NCBI RefSeq assembly: GCF_000419525.1
Contig: NZ_ATTE01000001.1
Location: forward strand, 3,321,501 to 3,385,500
Length of the DNA: 64,000 nucleotides
Source of the DNA: Leucothrix mucor DSM 2157
Lineage (GTDB): Bacteria > Pseudomonadota > Gammaproteobacteria > Thiotrichales > Thiotrichaceae
Direction of reading: 5' to 3'
In this document: piece by piece, positions 1 to 9,143 of the stretch
Numbering within the stretch: position 1 is the first letter of the stretch
Layout of the letters: each line of letters begins with the position of its first letter
Program-made: the position numbers and the translations under genes
Notes under the pieces: generated by a model
What the model was told of the DNA's origin: nothing
Seen by the model: only the letters and a program-made list of their open reading frames with translations
The model's database searches: none

Positions 1-40
1 GTTTAATTTAGTGTTGGGTATGCAATACCACTACTGCGGC

Positions 41-787
41 TTAGTGATTAAATAGCCGGCCATAACCCTTGATGGGACTATCAATCCCAGCAAGCTTTAA
101 CATATGCCATGCCATTGCCTGATTACTACTCAACACTGGAATACCCAACTGCGCCTCCGCTTTGGCAATAATATTCGCCACCCGTAAATTGGTGCAGGAC
201 ACAAAAATCGCATCGCTCGGTGCAGCCTCAGCCACCTGAATAATGGCCTTTAAAATAGATGCCTCAGTCATGCGCGCAACGGTAGTATCCGATGCTTCAT
301 TAAACGACCCCGCTGCCACAATCTCATAGCCCGCCTGCTCTAACGTGCCACGCAAACTCGCAGAAACCTCGGCAATATAAGGCGAGACAAAGCCAATACG
401 TTTGGCTCCCAATGCTTTGAGCGCCGCTTTAGTTGCGGTAATGGGATTGGTGACTTGTGCGTTCGGGCGATTGCGCTGAACCAAAGCCTCAATTGCGCCT
501 TCACCAATAACCGAGGCGGCAGAAGTACAGCCATAGCCAATCACATCGAAATCAATCGCGGGCGGCAACAAGCTAACCGACTGCTCAATTTCGTGCTGCA
601 TATTGGATAAGGTTTCGGGAGTAACTTCAGCGCCGGAGGGGATTCGGGATTGATACAAAGCAACACCCTCGATATCCAGAAAGCGCCGCATTTCCATCTC
701 AATGGTTTCATCGGTTTGTAGCACAATCAAACCAAAGTTGGCTTGGGTTCCGATACCTGCATCCGTGTCAAAAGCGAGGTCAAGCAT
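41..787 (-). CDS. Asp/Glu racemase / maleate isomerase family protein
   Basis: This 248-residue cytosolic enzyme has the two-cysteine layout of the aspartate/glutamate racemase superfamily. Cys87 lies in GYGCTSAAS and Cys198 in VSCTN, the two half-sites where a cysteine pair acts as proton shuttle or nucleophile in racemases, maleate cis-trans isomerases and arylmalonate decarboxylases. The length and the motif GAKRIGFVSPY fit the maleate isomerase/arylmalonate decarboxylase branch better than classical Asp racemase. The ATG is preceded by GGAGCAC about 7 nt upstream. It stands alone, downstream of thiB but 181 nt away. EutA-like proteins of ectoine catabolism belong to the same branch, but no ectoine genes are nearby, so the substrate stays open. 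The family is fairly sure, the reaction is not. Confidence 0.8.
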   Translation of the reverse strand: MLDLAFDTDAGIGTQANFGLIVLQTDETIEMEMRRFLDIEGVALYQSRIPSGAEVTPETLSNMQHEIEQSVSLLPPAIDFDVIGYGCTSAASVIGEGAIEALVQRNRPNAQVTNPITATKAALKALGAKRIGFVSPYIAEVSASLRGTLEQAGYEIVAAGSFNEASDTTVARMTEASILKAIIQVAEAAPSDAIFVSCTNLRVANIIAKAEAQLGIPVLSSNQAMAWHMLKLAGIDSPIKGYGRLFNH

Positions 788-968
788 GAGTGTGCTCCGG
801 GTTAGCGATGGGAAACTAAGCCTTCACTCTAGCACAAAATTGAGAAATATCTTGATCAGAGTTGACCGGAAATAAGAGGGTAAAAACAAGAAAAAAACGC
901 GGAATCAAGCAAGCTGCAAAGCGTCATTCACGACGCCATGCAGGCTTATTCTAACAACAAATAACGAC

Positions 969-1946
969 TTACTTAGCCGCTGAAGTACGCCATTCTTTAA
1001 TCCAATCCGCACGCTTCTCCGCGACTTCCGTAGGAGTAAACCCAATGCGCTCAGGCTGGATCAATTCATCGAAAATTTCTGGCAACTCAATGCCATCACG
1101 AACCGGCATCATCCAGTTAGCCACTGGCAGGATTTTTTGTGCTTCTTCAGACGTGAGGAAGCCTAGGAATTGCTTAGCCAGCTCCTGCTTTTTACTGCTT
1201 TTCAAAACAGCCGCCACTTCAACTTGAGCCACATGGCCTTCGCTAAAGAGCGCAGCTTTGTACTGTGTTTTTTCTTCGGAAACCACGTGATACGCAGGTG
1301 AGGTGTTATAGCTCAGCACATAATCCGAACCATCTTTTAGGAACATGCTATACGCTTCCCACCAACCTTTGCTCACCGTCACCGTGTGGCCAGCCAGCTG
1401 CTTCCAAGCCTCATCCGACTTATCGCCGTAGACGCTTTTCATCCACAATAATAAACCTTGACCAACGGTGCTCGTGCGCGGGTCTTGGTAGATCACCGAG
1501 GCATCGGACTCAACCAGCTCTTTTAGGGATTTAACCGGCTCTTTGATTTTGCTGCTGTCATAGATAAAAGAGAAGTAGCCGTAATCAAATGGCACGAACT
1601 GCTTATCATCCCACTTCAACTCCGCTTTTAAGCCTTCCAGTGACTGCTCGTGATCAGCGATTAAACCAGTCTCGCGGGTCACTTCCAACAAGGCATCGTC
1701 GATCCCCATGATCACATCCGCTTTGCTTCTATCGCCTTCAATGCGCAGACGATTCAAAATGCTGACACCATCTTCAACCGTCACGATTTCAATATCGCAG
1801 TCGCAGTTTTTCTCAAAAGCCGCTTCAAGCTTCGGGCCAGGGCCCCATTCGGAGTTGAAAGAATCGTAAGTGTAAACAGTCAGATCAGCCGCCTGAGCCG
1901 CGCCACACAAGGCCAAACTAGACAGTAGCAGAGTGATTTTTTTCAT
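969..1946 (-). CDS. thiB: thiamine ABC transporter substrate-binding protein ThiB
   Basis: This is the periplasmic thiamine/TMP/TPP-binding protein that feeds the ThiPQ importer. The chosen ATG at 1946 begins MKKITLLLSSLALCGAAQAA, a clean Sec signal peptide; an alternative start six codons upstream would put extra residues before it. The mature protein starts ADLTVYTYDSF, the usual ThiB opening, and about 325 residues matches the family. The later stretch WWEAYSMFLKDGSDYVLSYN is also ThiB-like. A TPP riboswitch lies in the leader, which supports thiamine rather than iron or another ligand. No thiP or thiQ follows: the next gene downstream is an unrelated racemase-family enzyme, so the permease and ATPase must be encoded elsewhere or be missing. 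Confidence 0.92.
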   Translation of the reverse strand: MKKITLLLSSLALCGAAQAADLTVYTYDSFNSEWGPGPKLEAAFEKNCDCDIEIVTVEDGVSILNRLRIEGDRSKADVIMGIDDALLEVTRETGLIADHEQSLEGLKAELKWDDKQFVPFDYGYFSFIYDSSKIKEPVKSLKELVESDASVIYQDPRTSTVGQGLLLWMKSVYGDKSDEAWKQLAGHTVTVSKGWWEAYSMFLKDGSDYVLSYNTSPAYHVVSEEKTQYKAALFSEGHVAQVEVAAVLKSSKKQELAKQFLGFLTSEEAQKILPVANWMMPVRDGIELPEIFDELIQPERIGFTPTEVAEKRADWIKEWRTSAAK

Positions 1947-2023
1947 GGAAAATACCTTAATCAAAAACTCAAAAGGTAGTCTCGGGGCAGGATAAAGAAG
2001 GCTGTAACTACGGTGACCAGCAA

Positions 2024-2110
2024 CTCTTCCCTACGCCGGTACTAGCCGGGTCAGGTTCTACGGGTCTGTTATGGAAACATCTCAGCCTGATTAATCAGGC
2101 TCCCCGAGAG
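2024..2110 (-). promoter_or_regulatory. TPP riboswitch upstream of thiB
   Basis: Read on the minus strand, the region contains the THI-box elements in order: CTCGGGGAGCC, then GGCTGAGAT, ACCCG, GAACCTGA, and GTACCGGCGTAGGGAAG. It ends about 80 nt before the thiB start. A downstream stretch at about 1978-1986 reads CCCCGAGA on the minus strand and is the exact complement of UCUCGGGG at the 5' side of the aptamer. This gives a plausible alternative pairing for switching expression. Confidence 0.93.
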
Positions 2111-2251
2111 CAGCGGTCGAGTTTATCATTAGTTTTGAGACTTAGCGAATAGTGGCATTAGGCCTACGTAAGACTCATGGCAACTGCCCTAGAGTTAAAT
2201 AGACTCCCACAACTAATAAGTTAGCGATGCACTTCGCCTCCGCGCAATCCA

Positions 2252-2327
2252 GCACGTCTTGGGTGCTTGTCGCGGCGAATCATTTCAAGCGCAGCTTGAG
2301 TGAGCAAGGCAAGCACCCAAGACGTGC
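2252..2327. repeat. 18-bp perfect inverted repeat downstream of glsA
   Basis: GCACGTCTTGGGTGCTTG at 2252-2269 is exactly repeated in inverse orientation at 2310-2327. The 40-nt spacer itself can form a small hairpin (CAAGC...GCTTG). It lies just past the glsA stop, in the 390-nt gap between glsA and the thiB leader. It could act as a transcript-end structure or be a small repetitive element. There is no U-tract typical of an intrinsic terminator, and the rest of the gap holds no gene. Confidence 0.7.
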
Positions 2328-2338
2328 GCCCCCAAAAC

Positions 2339-3268
2339 TTAATGACCAAACACCGACCACCCAGTCCGCTCAGCCAACATCTCCAACGCAATCGTACCCA
2401 ACTTACTATTCCCCACATGATCCAAGCCCGGCGACCAAACTGCAATCGACGCCTTACCCGGTGCCACGGCCATAATGCCGCCGCCCACACCGCTCTTCCC
2501 CGGCAAACCAACCCGGAACGCAAACTCACCCGAGCCATCATAATGGCCACACATCATCATCAGGGAGTTAATCCGTCGCGCGCGCTGTGCTGACACCACT
2601 CGCGTGCCGTTGCTGGTATTTAAACCATCCGAGACTAAAAATAGCGCCGCTCTCGCCAGTTGCTCACAGCTCATGGCAATCGAGCACTGATGAAAATAAG
2701 TTCCCAGTACAAAATCGACCGGATTTTTAAAGTGCCCGAAAGACGCCATAAAGTGCGCCAGCGAGGCATTGCGGTCACCGGTTAGCAGCTCCGATTTCGC
2801 CACCCGATCATCCATGCAGATACTATTATCATCGGCAATAAAACGTACAAATTGCAAAATCTCAGCAATCGTTTCTTTAGGCTGATGCCCCATCATAATC
2901 GCATCCACCACCGCAATTGCACCGGCATTAATAAACGGATTTCGCGGCTTACCATGCTCCATTTCCAACTGCACGATGGAGTTAAACGGATCGCCCGATG
3001 GCTCACGCCCCACCCGTCGCCACAGCGCATCACCCAACTTACCCAACGCAATGGTCAGCGTGAATACTTTGGAAATACTTTGAATGGAAAACAGGGTTTG
3101 CGCATCGCCGGAGCTGTAAACCGTGCCATCCGGCAGTGCGACAGTCATCCCGAACTGATCGGGATCGACGCAAGCCAGCTGCGGAATGTAGGTCGCTACC
3201 TTGCCGCGATCGGGTAAAGCCGTGACTTTGGTAGCGATGTCATCAAGGATTGCTTGCATATCATGCAT
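2339..3268 (-). CDS. glsA: glutaminase A (beta-lactamase-like serine glutaminase)
   Basis: This enzyme hydrolyses L-glutamine to glutamate and ammonia in the cytosol. The 309-residue length is standard for bacterial GlsA. The serine-lysine catalytic pair is in SIQSISKVF (Ser64, Lys67), and the conserved stretch [16 protein letters not shown] follows. The later [15 protein letters not shown] is the usual third conserved block near the C-terminus. The start could be the first ATG or the one three codons later; neither has a decisive ribosome site. It is transcribed alone, between the thiB riboswitch region and a SpoIIAA-like gene oriented the same way 66 nt upstream. Members of this family contribute to acid resistance in enterobacteria, but no acid-resistance transporter is beside it here. 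Confidence 0.95.
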   Translation of the reverse strand: MHDMQAILDDIATKVTALPDRGKVATYIPQLACVDPDQFGMTVALPDGTVYSSGDAQTLFSIQSISKVFTLTIALGKLGDALWRRVGREPSGDPFNSIVQLEMEHGKPRNPFINAGAIAVVDAIMMGHQPKETIAEILQFVRFIADDNSICMDDRVAKSELLTGDRNASLAHFMASFGHFKNPVDFVLGTYFHQCSIAMSCEQLARAALFLVSDGLNTSNGTRVVSAQRARRINSLMMMCGHYDGSGEFAFRVGLPGKSGVGGGIMAVAPGKASIAVWSPGLDHVGNSKLGTIALEMLAERTGWSVFGH

Positions 3269-3333
3269 GACGAAACTTCTTTATGTCTTAAAGTCGGCAA
3301 TGGTAGCGCGAAACCCGCAGCAAGCGTATCGCT

Positions 3334-3717
3334 TTAAGACAATGAGTCCTGCGTCTGCTCCAGCCAAGCTTCTGCCTCGGCTTTTTGGTCCAGACTAAAC
3401 GACTTAATTTCCATCCCCGGAATCACCATGCCTTTAAACTCGCCAATCTTCTTAATCCACTGCGCATCAGTTAGCAACGCCGCGCGGTCAAACTTGTGAA
3501 TTAAACCAAACAGTGTCGGAAAACGGGAGAACTCTACCCCGATTGCGCCTAACGATGGCCAATTAAAATCAGTCAGGGTATATAGCATTCTGCCGTGAGT
3601 GATGTCTTTGGAATGCTCCGCCAGTGCGTCCAGCGCAGCGGTCATGATTTCGGTGTCGATCTTGCCTTTTATCTCAATATCGAGACGGTTTTCGCCATTT
3701 GGCGTGACTGTAAACAT
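3334..3717 (-). CDS. SpoIIAA-like (STAS/SEC14-type) protein
   Basis: This 127-residue cytosolic protein matches the SpoIIAA-like family with a STAS/CRAL-TRIO-like fold. It opens with alternating strands (MFTVTPNGENRLDIEIKGKI), then has a helix and the block HGRMLYTLTDFNWPSLGA. The C-terminal part KGMVIPGMEIKSFSLDQKAEAEAWLE is typical of this group, which commonly ends with an EAEAWL helix. The start has a strong AAGGAGT ribosome site. The family is widespread in aquatic bacteria and has no firm function; some members bind lipids in crystal structures. It is probably monocistronic, or co-transcribed with glsA 66 nt downstream, though the two have no known link. Confidence 0.8.
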   Translation of the reverse strand: MFTVTPNGENRLDIEIKGKIDTEIMTAALDALAEHSKDITHGRMLYTLTDFNWPSLGAIGVEFSRFPTLFGLIHKFDRAALLTDAQWIKKIGEFKGMVIPGMEIKSFSLDQKAEAEAWLEQTQDSLS

Positions 3718-3915
3718 AGCTACTCCTTGTATTGATCGGCTTGACCACCACTGACAATTTGCTGGCAGTCTTAATAATTAGCATAGCACGACACGCAATA
3801 ATCACAGGATTGCTCCCCACCGCACCCTGTAAAACATCAATCTACATGCAGTGATAGTCGCTTATGAGATATAAATCAAACATCTAATATGTTAGATTTC
3901 CAATAAACTCTATCG

Positions 3916-5271
3916 GTGACGAAACGCCCAATGCACATACTAAAAAATCTGGACCGGCCGACCTTAAGCCACATTGCCTCGGTAGCCTGGCCAATGGCAT
4001 TGAACGCGATATTAATGGAATCCGTGATTATCGTGGATTTGCTTTTAGTGGCTTCGCTGGGCGATGTTTCAGTTGCCGCCTTTGGCATTGGCAGCGCATT
4101 AATCGCCTTTGTGATCAGCATTCAGTTTGCGATTGGTAATGGGACTCAACTGGTGTTATCCCGCGCAGTGGGCACCGAAGATATTAACAAGATCGGCTTG
4201 GAAACTGCCTGCGGCTGGATACTCAGTATCGGCTTTTCACTCGCCGCCGTCATCGCCCTGTGGTTTGGGGCCGATGCGTTAATTCATCTCATCACTCACG
4301 ATGATCGCGTGGCAGTACTGGCCGCCAGTTATGTCAAAATCTCATTGCTGATGTTGCTGGCCTCCTCTCTCACCAAAATTGTCGTCTCGTACTTTAACGC
4401 CTATAAGAGAACCCGCATTCCACTGTATGGTTTTCTGCTGGAAATTCCGGTGAATGTGCTGTGCAGCGCCGCGCTGATTCATGGGTTATGGGGTGCACCG
4501 GAGCTTGGCTTAGCGGGTGCGGCTTGGGGTAGTGTGATCGCGATTGTGCTACGCCTGATCTATCTGGCTTACCAGTTTAAGCGGGAGGTTATTCAAGGCT
4601 ATGTTGCCGGATTTATGCGGGTCGACCGCAGCTCGTTGTGCGCACACTTTGATGAGGTAATGCCGATGACATTAAACTTCATCGTGCTGTTCACCGGCAT
4701 GTTAGTGTTTCAGGCACTGTTTGCTCAGCTACCCGTCTCATCTTTTGCGGCGATCACACTGATCTTGCCATGGATAAAAGTCGGCTCTTTATTTGTTAAC
4801 TCATGGACGCAGTCCAGCACGATTCTGGTTAGCCAAAAGCTTGGCAAAAAAGACTATATAACGATTCCGAATTTAGTCCAGCAAACCAAATTTGTGTCGG
4901 TCCTGATGTGCATCGTAATGGTGATTGGCTTCTACCTGTTTAGTCTGGCGATACCGCACTTGTATAGTAATCTATCGGCCGACACTATTCTGGCATTAGC
5001 GCTGATTGCACCGATTTATGTTCTGATCCCCATCTTTCGGGTCAATAATATGTTCTGTGGCAATATGATTCGTGCAATGGGTGAGAGCTATATTATTGTC
5101 CGGATTAACCTCATCACCCAATGGTTGATTGCCATCCCAACTTGCATCCTGCTTGTGTACCTTAGGGCACCCTTGCCGCTGGTATTTGGGGTGATACTGC
5201 TGGATGAAATACTGAAGTTTTATCCGTTCAGGAAAACATTAATGAGGAAGCTTGCCAGTTATGCGGGCTAA
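3916..5271 (+). CDS. MATE family efflux transporter
   Basis: This inner-membrane multidrug/toxin extrusion transporter of 451 residues has about twelve hydrophobic segments in two similar halves, as expected for MATE proteins. The N-terminal half carries AWPMALNAILMESVIIVDLL and the AFGIGSALIAF segment, the usual MATE helix 1-2 region. MATE proteins export cationic compounds using a Na+ or H+ gradient. The start is uncertain: a GTG at 3916 opens the frame, and an ATG at 3931 is the likely alternative; neither has a clear ribosome site. It is transcribed alone, divergent from the SpoIIAA-like gene. The substrate is not inferable from context. Confidence 0.9.
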   Translation: MTKRPMHILKNLDRPTLSHIASVAWPMALNAILMESVIIVDLLLVASLGDVSVAAFGIGSALIAFVISIQFAIGNGTQLVLSRAVGTEDINKIGLETACGWILSIGFSLAAVIALWFGADALIHLITHDDRVAVLAASYVKISLLMLLASSLTKIVVSYFNAYKRTRIPLYGFLLEIPVNVLCSAALIHGLWGAPELGLAGAAWGSVIAIVLRLIYLAYQFKREVIQGYVAGFMRVDRSSLCAHFDEVMPMTLNFIVLFTGMLVFQALFAQLPVSSFAAITLILPWIKVGSLFVNSWTQSSTILVSQKLGKKDYITIPNLVQQTKFVSVLMCIVMVIGFYLFSLAIPHLYSNLSADTILALALIAPIYVLIPIFRVNNMFCGNMIRAMGESYIIVRINLITQWLIAIPTCILLVYLRAPLPLVFGVILLDEILKFYPFRKTLMRKLASYAG

Positions 5272-5449
5272 CATTACAGGGGGATACTGCCAGACACCGG
5301 CATTCTGACCACCCTACTCTCCAGTTAAGAGCGGGTGGCGTACCGTTTTCAGAGTAGTTGATATACTGGCCTACAAGGTTTTCCAGAACGCGTAATACCC
5401 GCATTGCTTGCCTCTGCGTTGAGTGCTTACTACCGTTTGAGCTTGAAAT

Positions 5450-6589
5450 CTACACTGATTCAATCGCCGTCCAGTTATCACTCTCACGAATTACATCAAT
5501 AATCTTCTGATAATGGTAGCCATCTTTAAACGTCTGATACGGCTCCACCTGCTCACCGCTAATATCCTTCACAAACTCAGCCGCCAAATGCGCCCAGTTT
5601 CTTAGCGTGTCATCCTCAATATCCGGCACCAGCGCATTGATATCCTCAGGCGTTGGAATCTCCTCCCACGCTCCACCGCGCTTTTTCAAATACAACGGCC
5701 CTTTGGCATAATGCCCTTTAATATAAATCGCGCCTTCGCTACCGTAAAACGCGAGATGATCTTCATGGAATCTTGGCTGCAAGCCGCCATGCTTAAACAG
5801 CACCGAAACAGGCCGCGCCGCTTGGTAGCTACTTTCCAACTTAGCCATCACTGTGTACGACCATTCCACATCCGTTTCCCGCCATTCCAAATCCGGCGAA
5901 TTCAAATCTTTCGGGATGTAATTGCGACGCTCGGTAAAGTTGTGGACACCCTCAACCACCGGCGCTTTTACCATGTCATTGCGTACATCGGCACTGATTG
6001 CCAGCACCTTTTCACCGACCACATGCGTGACGATGGATAGCAAATGGGTGAAGTTATTATTCAAACGCCCGCCGCCCTGACTTTCCTGATGCGACCAGCC
6101 AAATGGGATTAGTGGATCAAGATCAAAGTGAGAAATGCACTCCACTTCCTGCGGCTCACCAATCGCGCCATTTTCGATCAGGCGCTTGGCATGCAGCACT
6201 TCCTGCATATATCGATAGCAAGCGGCATAAGCGGTTTTGCAGTTTTTCTCGACAGATTTTTCATACATCAACCGTGCGCGCTCCGAGCTTTCAGCCATCG
6301 GCTTATCGCAGTACACATGACAACCGACATCCAGCGCCGCCATTACGGCCTCATAGTGCGCGCCACCGGGTGTGGCAATGCTTACGATATCGGGCTTGCA
6401 ATCGCGAAGTGCCTGCTCCCAATCGGTACCGGCATACGGAACGCCAAGCTTCGCCGCAACCGCTTCCACCACCTCTTGGGTACGACTCACCATACCCACC
6501 ACTTCAGCACCCGCACGTCGAAATGCATCCACATGCCCTTCACCCGCAAAGCCCGAACCCAATACTAAAACGCTTAATGTCTTACTCAT
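5450..6589 (-). CDS. Gfo/Idh/MocA family NAD(P)-dependent oxidoreductase
   Basis: This dehydrogenase of about 379 residues opens with a Rossmann motif (VLVLGSGFAGEGHVDAF). The family signature D-K-P comes as VYCDKPMAESSERA, holding the lysine that usually takes part in catalysis. Family members oxidise or epimerise sugars and cyclitols. The ATG at 6589 is preferred over an upstream TTG because AGGAGT lies 6 nt before it. It sits 68 nt downstream of the ManD-type dehydratase, probably in one operon under the divergent LacI regulator. It may therefore act on a sugar acid or its lactone in the same route. The substrate is inferred only from context. Confidence 0.88.
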   Translation of the reverse strand: MSKTLSVLVLGSGFAGEGHVDAFRRAGAEVVGMVSRTQEVVEAVAAKLGVPYAGTDWEQALRDCKPDIVSIATPGGAHYEAVMAALDVGCHVYCDKPMAESSERARLMYEKSVEKNCKTAYAACYRYMQEVLHAKRLIENGAIGEPQEVECISHFDLDPLIPFGWSHQESQGGGRLNNNFTHLLSIVTHVVGEKVLAISADVRNDMVKAPVVEGVHNFTERRNYIPKDLNSPDLEWRETDVEWSYTVMAKLESSYQAARPVSVLFKHGGLQPRFHEDHLAFYGSEGAIYIKGHYAKGPLYLKKRGGAWEEIPTPEDINALVPDIEDDTLRNWAHLAAEFVKDISGEQVEPYQTFKDGYHYQKIIDVIRESDNWTAIESV

Positions 6590-6656
6590 TTCCAACTCCT
6601 TAATTCATAGATTCTGCAATCGCGCTTTGCCATTGCCTGCTTCACCAACGTACACA

Positions 6657-7874
6657 TTACCAATGCCATAACGTGCCATCTTCCAAACGACTTACTGGCA
6701 AATAAGAGCGCTTGTAGGGAAACTCTGCTGCCGCCGCTTCATTAAAATCGACACCCAAGCCATGCGCATCGCCAACGTGAATCATCCCGTCTTTGACTGA
6801 GTGATCATAAGAAAACACCTTGTCCGAGTCGCTAGTGCCGAAACCCACAAACTCCTGAATCCCGAAATTCGGTGCCCAGATATCAACATGCGCCTGAGCC
6901 GCAAAACAAATCGGGGATAAATCCGGCGCGCCATGGGGTGCTGTGCGCACGTTATAAATTGCCGCAAAGTCAGTAATTCGACGCAAACCCGTAATGCCAC
7001 CGGCATGCGTTGCCGCAGTTCGAATGTAGTCAATCCACTGATTTTGAATGAGATCTTTGCAATCCCAAATCGTGTTATAAGTCTCGCCAATGGCTAAGGG
7101 AATGGTGGTGTGCTGGCGGATGACTTTGTAATTTTCCTGATTCTCCGCGATGGCGGCATCTTCAAGAAATAGCAAATTATAAGGCTCTAGCATCTTGCCC
7201 AAACGGGCGGCTTCGATGGGCGTTAAGCGGCTGTGAACATCGTGCAGCAGCTCAATCTCATCGCCAAAGCGGGCTCTGGCTTCGCGAAACAAACCAACGA
7301 CATTGTTTAGATATTTAGTGGTCGACCATGGCTGTTCCGGTGGCAAGGAGCGGCTACTCTGCAATTCAAAGTAATCCTTTTTATCGCCTAACAGCCCATA
7401 GCTGCCCTCTAGCCCTGGCACTGAAGTTTGCAAACGAATCGCTTTAAACCCCTGACTCACCAGGTCACCCATCACATCCAACGTACTGTCGATGGTATCG
7501 CCACTGGCATGTGCGTAAGTGGTCACTGCCTGACGGCTTTTGCCACCCAATAACTGATACACCGGCAAGCCTGCGACTTTGCCTTTTATATCCCACAGCG
7601 CCATATCGACCGCAGCCACGGCCGCCATGGTAATTGGGCCTCTGCGCCAATACACGCCGCGGTATAAATACTGCCAAATGTCTTCAATATCATGCGCATT
7701 GCGCCCGATCAGGCATGGCGCGACATGCTCTCGCAAGTAGCTATCGACCGCCAGCTCACGGCCATTCACCGTGGCATCCCCAATGCCGTACGTGCCATCT
7801 TCGGTGATAATTTTTAAGGTTACAAAATTACGACCGGGGCAGCACGTGATGACTTTAACGTCACTAATAATCAA
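6657..7874 (-). CDS. manD: D-mannonate dehydratase family protein (ManD/RspA type, enolase superfamily)
   Basis: This 405-residue enzyme belongs to the ManD subgroup of the enolase superfamily, which dehydrates D-mannonate (and in some members D-gluconate) to 2-keto-3-deoxy-gluconate. It shows the ManD opening [20 protein letters not shown] and the capping-domain stretch [20 protein letters not shown]. In the barrel it has IRLQTSVPG and the metal-ligand block [10 protein letters not shown], where Asp and His are the known ManD metal and catalytic positions. The start is TTG at 7874, supported by GGGAGGA about 8 nt upstream. It is the first gene of the operon divergent from the LacI regulator. 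Low-activity paralogues exist in this subgroup, so the physiological substrate remains inferred. Confidence 0.88.
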   Translation of the reverse strand: MIISDVKVITCCPGRNFVTLKIITEDGTYGIGDATVNGRELAVDSYLREHVAPCLIGRNAHDIEDIWQYLYRGVYWRRGPITMAAVAAVDMALWDIKGKVAGLPVYQLLGGKSRQAVTTYAHASGDTIDSTLDVMGDLVSQGFKAIRLQTSVPGLEGSYGLLGDKKDYFELQSSRSLPPEQPWSTTKYLNNVVGLFREARARFGDEIELLHDVHSRLTPIEAARLGKMLEPYNLLFLEDAAIAENQENYKVIRQHTTIPLAIGETYNTIWDCKDLIQNQWIDYIRTAATHAGGITGLRRITDFAAIYNVRTAPHGAPDLSPICFAAQAHVDIWAPNFGIQEFVGFGTSDSDKVFSYDHSVKDGMIHVGDAHGLGVDFNEAAAAEFPYKRSYLPVSRLEDGTLWHW

Positions 7875-7918
7875 TTCGTTATCCTCCCTCAGGAATGCCG
7901 GCTGCTTAAAAAGCTTTT

Positions 7919-7936
7919 AGGTATACCGGTATACCT
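7919..7936. promoter_or_regulatory. Perfect 18-bp palindrome, probable LacI-family operator
   Basis: AGGTATACCGGTATACCT is fully symmetric around a central CG, the form typical of LacI/GalR operators. It lies 44 nt before the ManD-like start and about 100 nt before the regulator start, so one site could control both divergent transcripts. No second copy was seen in this intergenic region. Confidence 0.85.
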
Positions 7937-8032
7937 TTATTATTGTATAGAGCCTACCTTACTGTCAACTGCCGTGTTTTTTAGCCTGTGCTTTGGATTC
8001 GCAATAGGGGCAAAATCAGGTACAGTAGCGCG

Positions 8033-9043
8033 ATGAGTAAAATTAGAATGGTAGACGTCGCGCAGCACGCGGGCGTCTCTAAAAGCACTGTCTCACATTA
8101 TCTGAATGGTCGTTTTGCCCGCATGTCGTCCGAGACAAAGCAGCGGATCGAAGACAGTATTGAAGCGTTAAACTACACGCCAAACCACATTGCGCGCAGC
8201 CTCAATAATCAAAACACCATGACCATTGGTGTGATCGTTCGTGATATTTGCGGACACTTCACCAGCCGCATGATTCGCGGCATTGATGACTTCTGCAAAC
8301 GCAATAAATACGATGTGCTGATCTACAATACGGACTTTGATCCGGAGATAGAAAAGCAGTCGATTAAGAAGCTTCGGCAGCTGCGGGTGGATGGCATTAT
8401 TATCGCCACCTCAGGCAGCAATAATGCCATCATCCAAAAAGAGATCGACTCCGGATTTCCAGTCGTGTTGATGCATTTGGAATATGACGATTTGAATGCC
8501 AGCATCGTATTAGCGGATAATAAAAAAGGCGCGTTTGAGGCCACTGAGCACCTGATCAATCTGGGCCATAAACGGATATGTGCCTACACCTTAGATTATG
8601 CCGGATCGCGGCGCTCTCGACGGGAGCGGCTGGAAGGCTTTACCAAGGCAATGGCAAAGCATGGGCTGCCAGTTGAGCCTGAGCTTATCCAGCATTGGTC
8701 CCGGGATAATGGACTGGAAACACCGACGGATACGATTTTAAATAGTGAGAACCCGCCGACCGCGTTTCTCTCTTTGTATCTGGCCATTACTGAAACCTTG
8801 TTGGGCGATTTTAGGCGGCTTGATGTGAATATTCCTCAGGATATTTCGCTGGTGGCCTTTGATGAAATTCCTATGGTGGAGCACTTTAAAGTGCCGGTGA
8901 CCGTGGTTGCGCAAAACCCTTATGCCATGGGGCTTGAGGCGGCGAGAATTCTGTTGGATGGCATTATGAGTGATGACCAGACGGTAAAAAAAGTGGTGCT
9001 GCCATGTGAGTTAATTAAGCGGGAATCTTGCGCGGCGCTATAG
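8033..9043 (+). CDS. LacI family transcriptional regulator
   Basis: This 336-residue repressor starts at ATG 8033. The N-terminus IRMVDVAQHAGVSKSTVSHY is a classical LacI-family helix-turn-helix, followed by the hinge helix region TPNHIARSLNN. The remaining 270 residues form the periplasmic-binding-protein-like effector domain (TIGVIVRDICGHFTSRMIRG). A GTG start 15 codons upstream is possible, but it would add an atypical extension before the helix-turn-helix. It is divergent from the mannonate dehydratase/oxidoreductase operon with a palindromic operator between. It is therefore most likely the local repressor responding to a hexuronate or aldonate intermediate. Confidence 0.93.
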   Translation: MSKIRMVDVAQHAGVSKSTVSHYLNGRFARMSSETKQRIEDSIEALNYTPNHIARSLNNQNTMTIGVIVRDICGHFTSRMIRGIDDFCKRNKYDVLIYNTDFDPEIEKQSIKKLRQLRVDGIIIATSGSNNAIIQKEIDSGFPVVLMHLEYDDLNASIVLADNKKGAFEATEHLINLGHKRICAYTLDYAGSRRSRRERLEGFTKAMAKHGLPVEPELIQHWSRDNGLETPTDTILNSENPPTAFLSLYLAITETLLGDFRRLDVNIPQDISLVAFDEIPMVEHFKVPVTVVAQNPYAMGLEAARILLDGIMSDDQTVKKVVLPCELIKRESCAAL

Positions 9044-9051
9044 ATTACGCA

Positions 9052-9084
9052 TGTAAACTCATCCATATGATGGACGAGTTTACA
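9052..9084. terminator. Symmetric hairpin between convergent genes
   Basis: TGTAAACTC at 9052-9060 pairs with GAGTTTACA at 9076-9084, and inner bases TCCAT/ATGGA extend the stem. It sits just after the LacI-family stop and before the stop of the convergent hydrolase. There is no U-tract, so its role as a bidirectional terminator is inferred. Confidence 0.5.
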
Positions 9085-9143
9085 CCACGGAAACAACGCC
9101 GAAAGCCACTCCAGAAGCTATTCCAGAGCTATTCCAGAATAAC

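Noticed and set aside
2221-2593. Overlapping frames on both strands downstream of glsA
   Set aside because: They are shadows of glsA and the inverted repeat; no ribosome site or family pattern.
9102-9142. Short direct repeat (GCTATTCCAGA twice) between convergent genes
   Set aside because: Too short and imperfect to suggest function.
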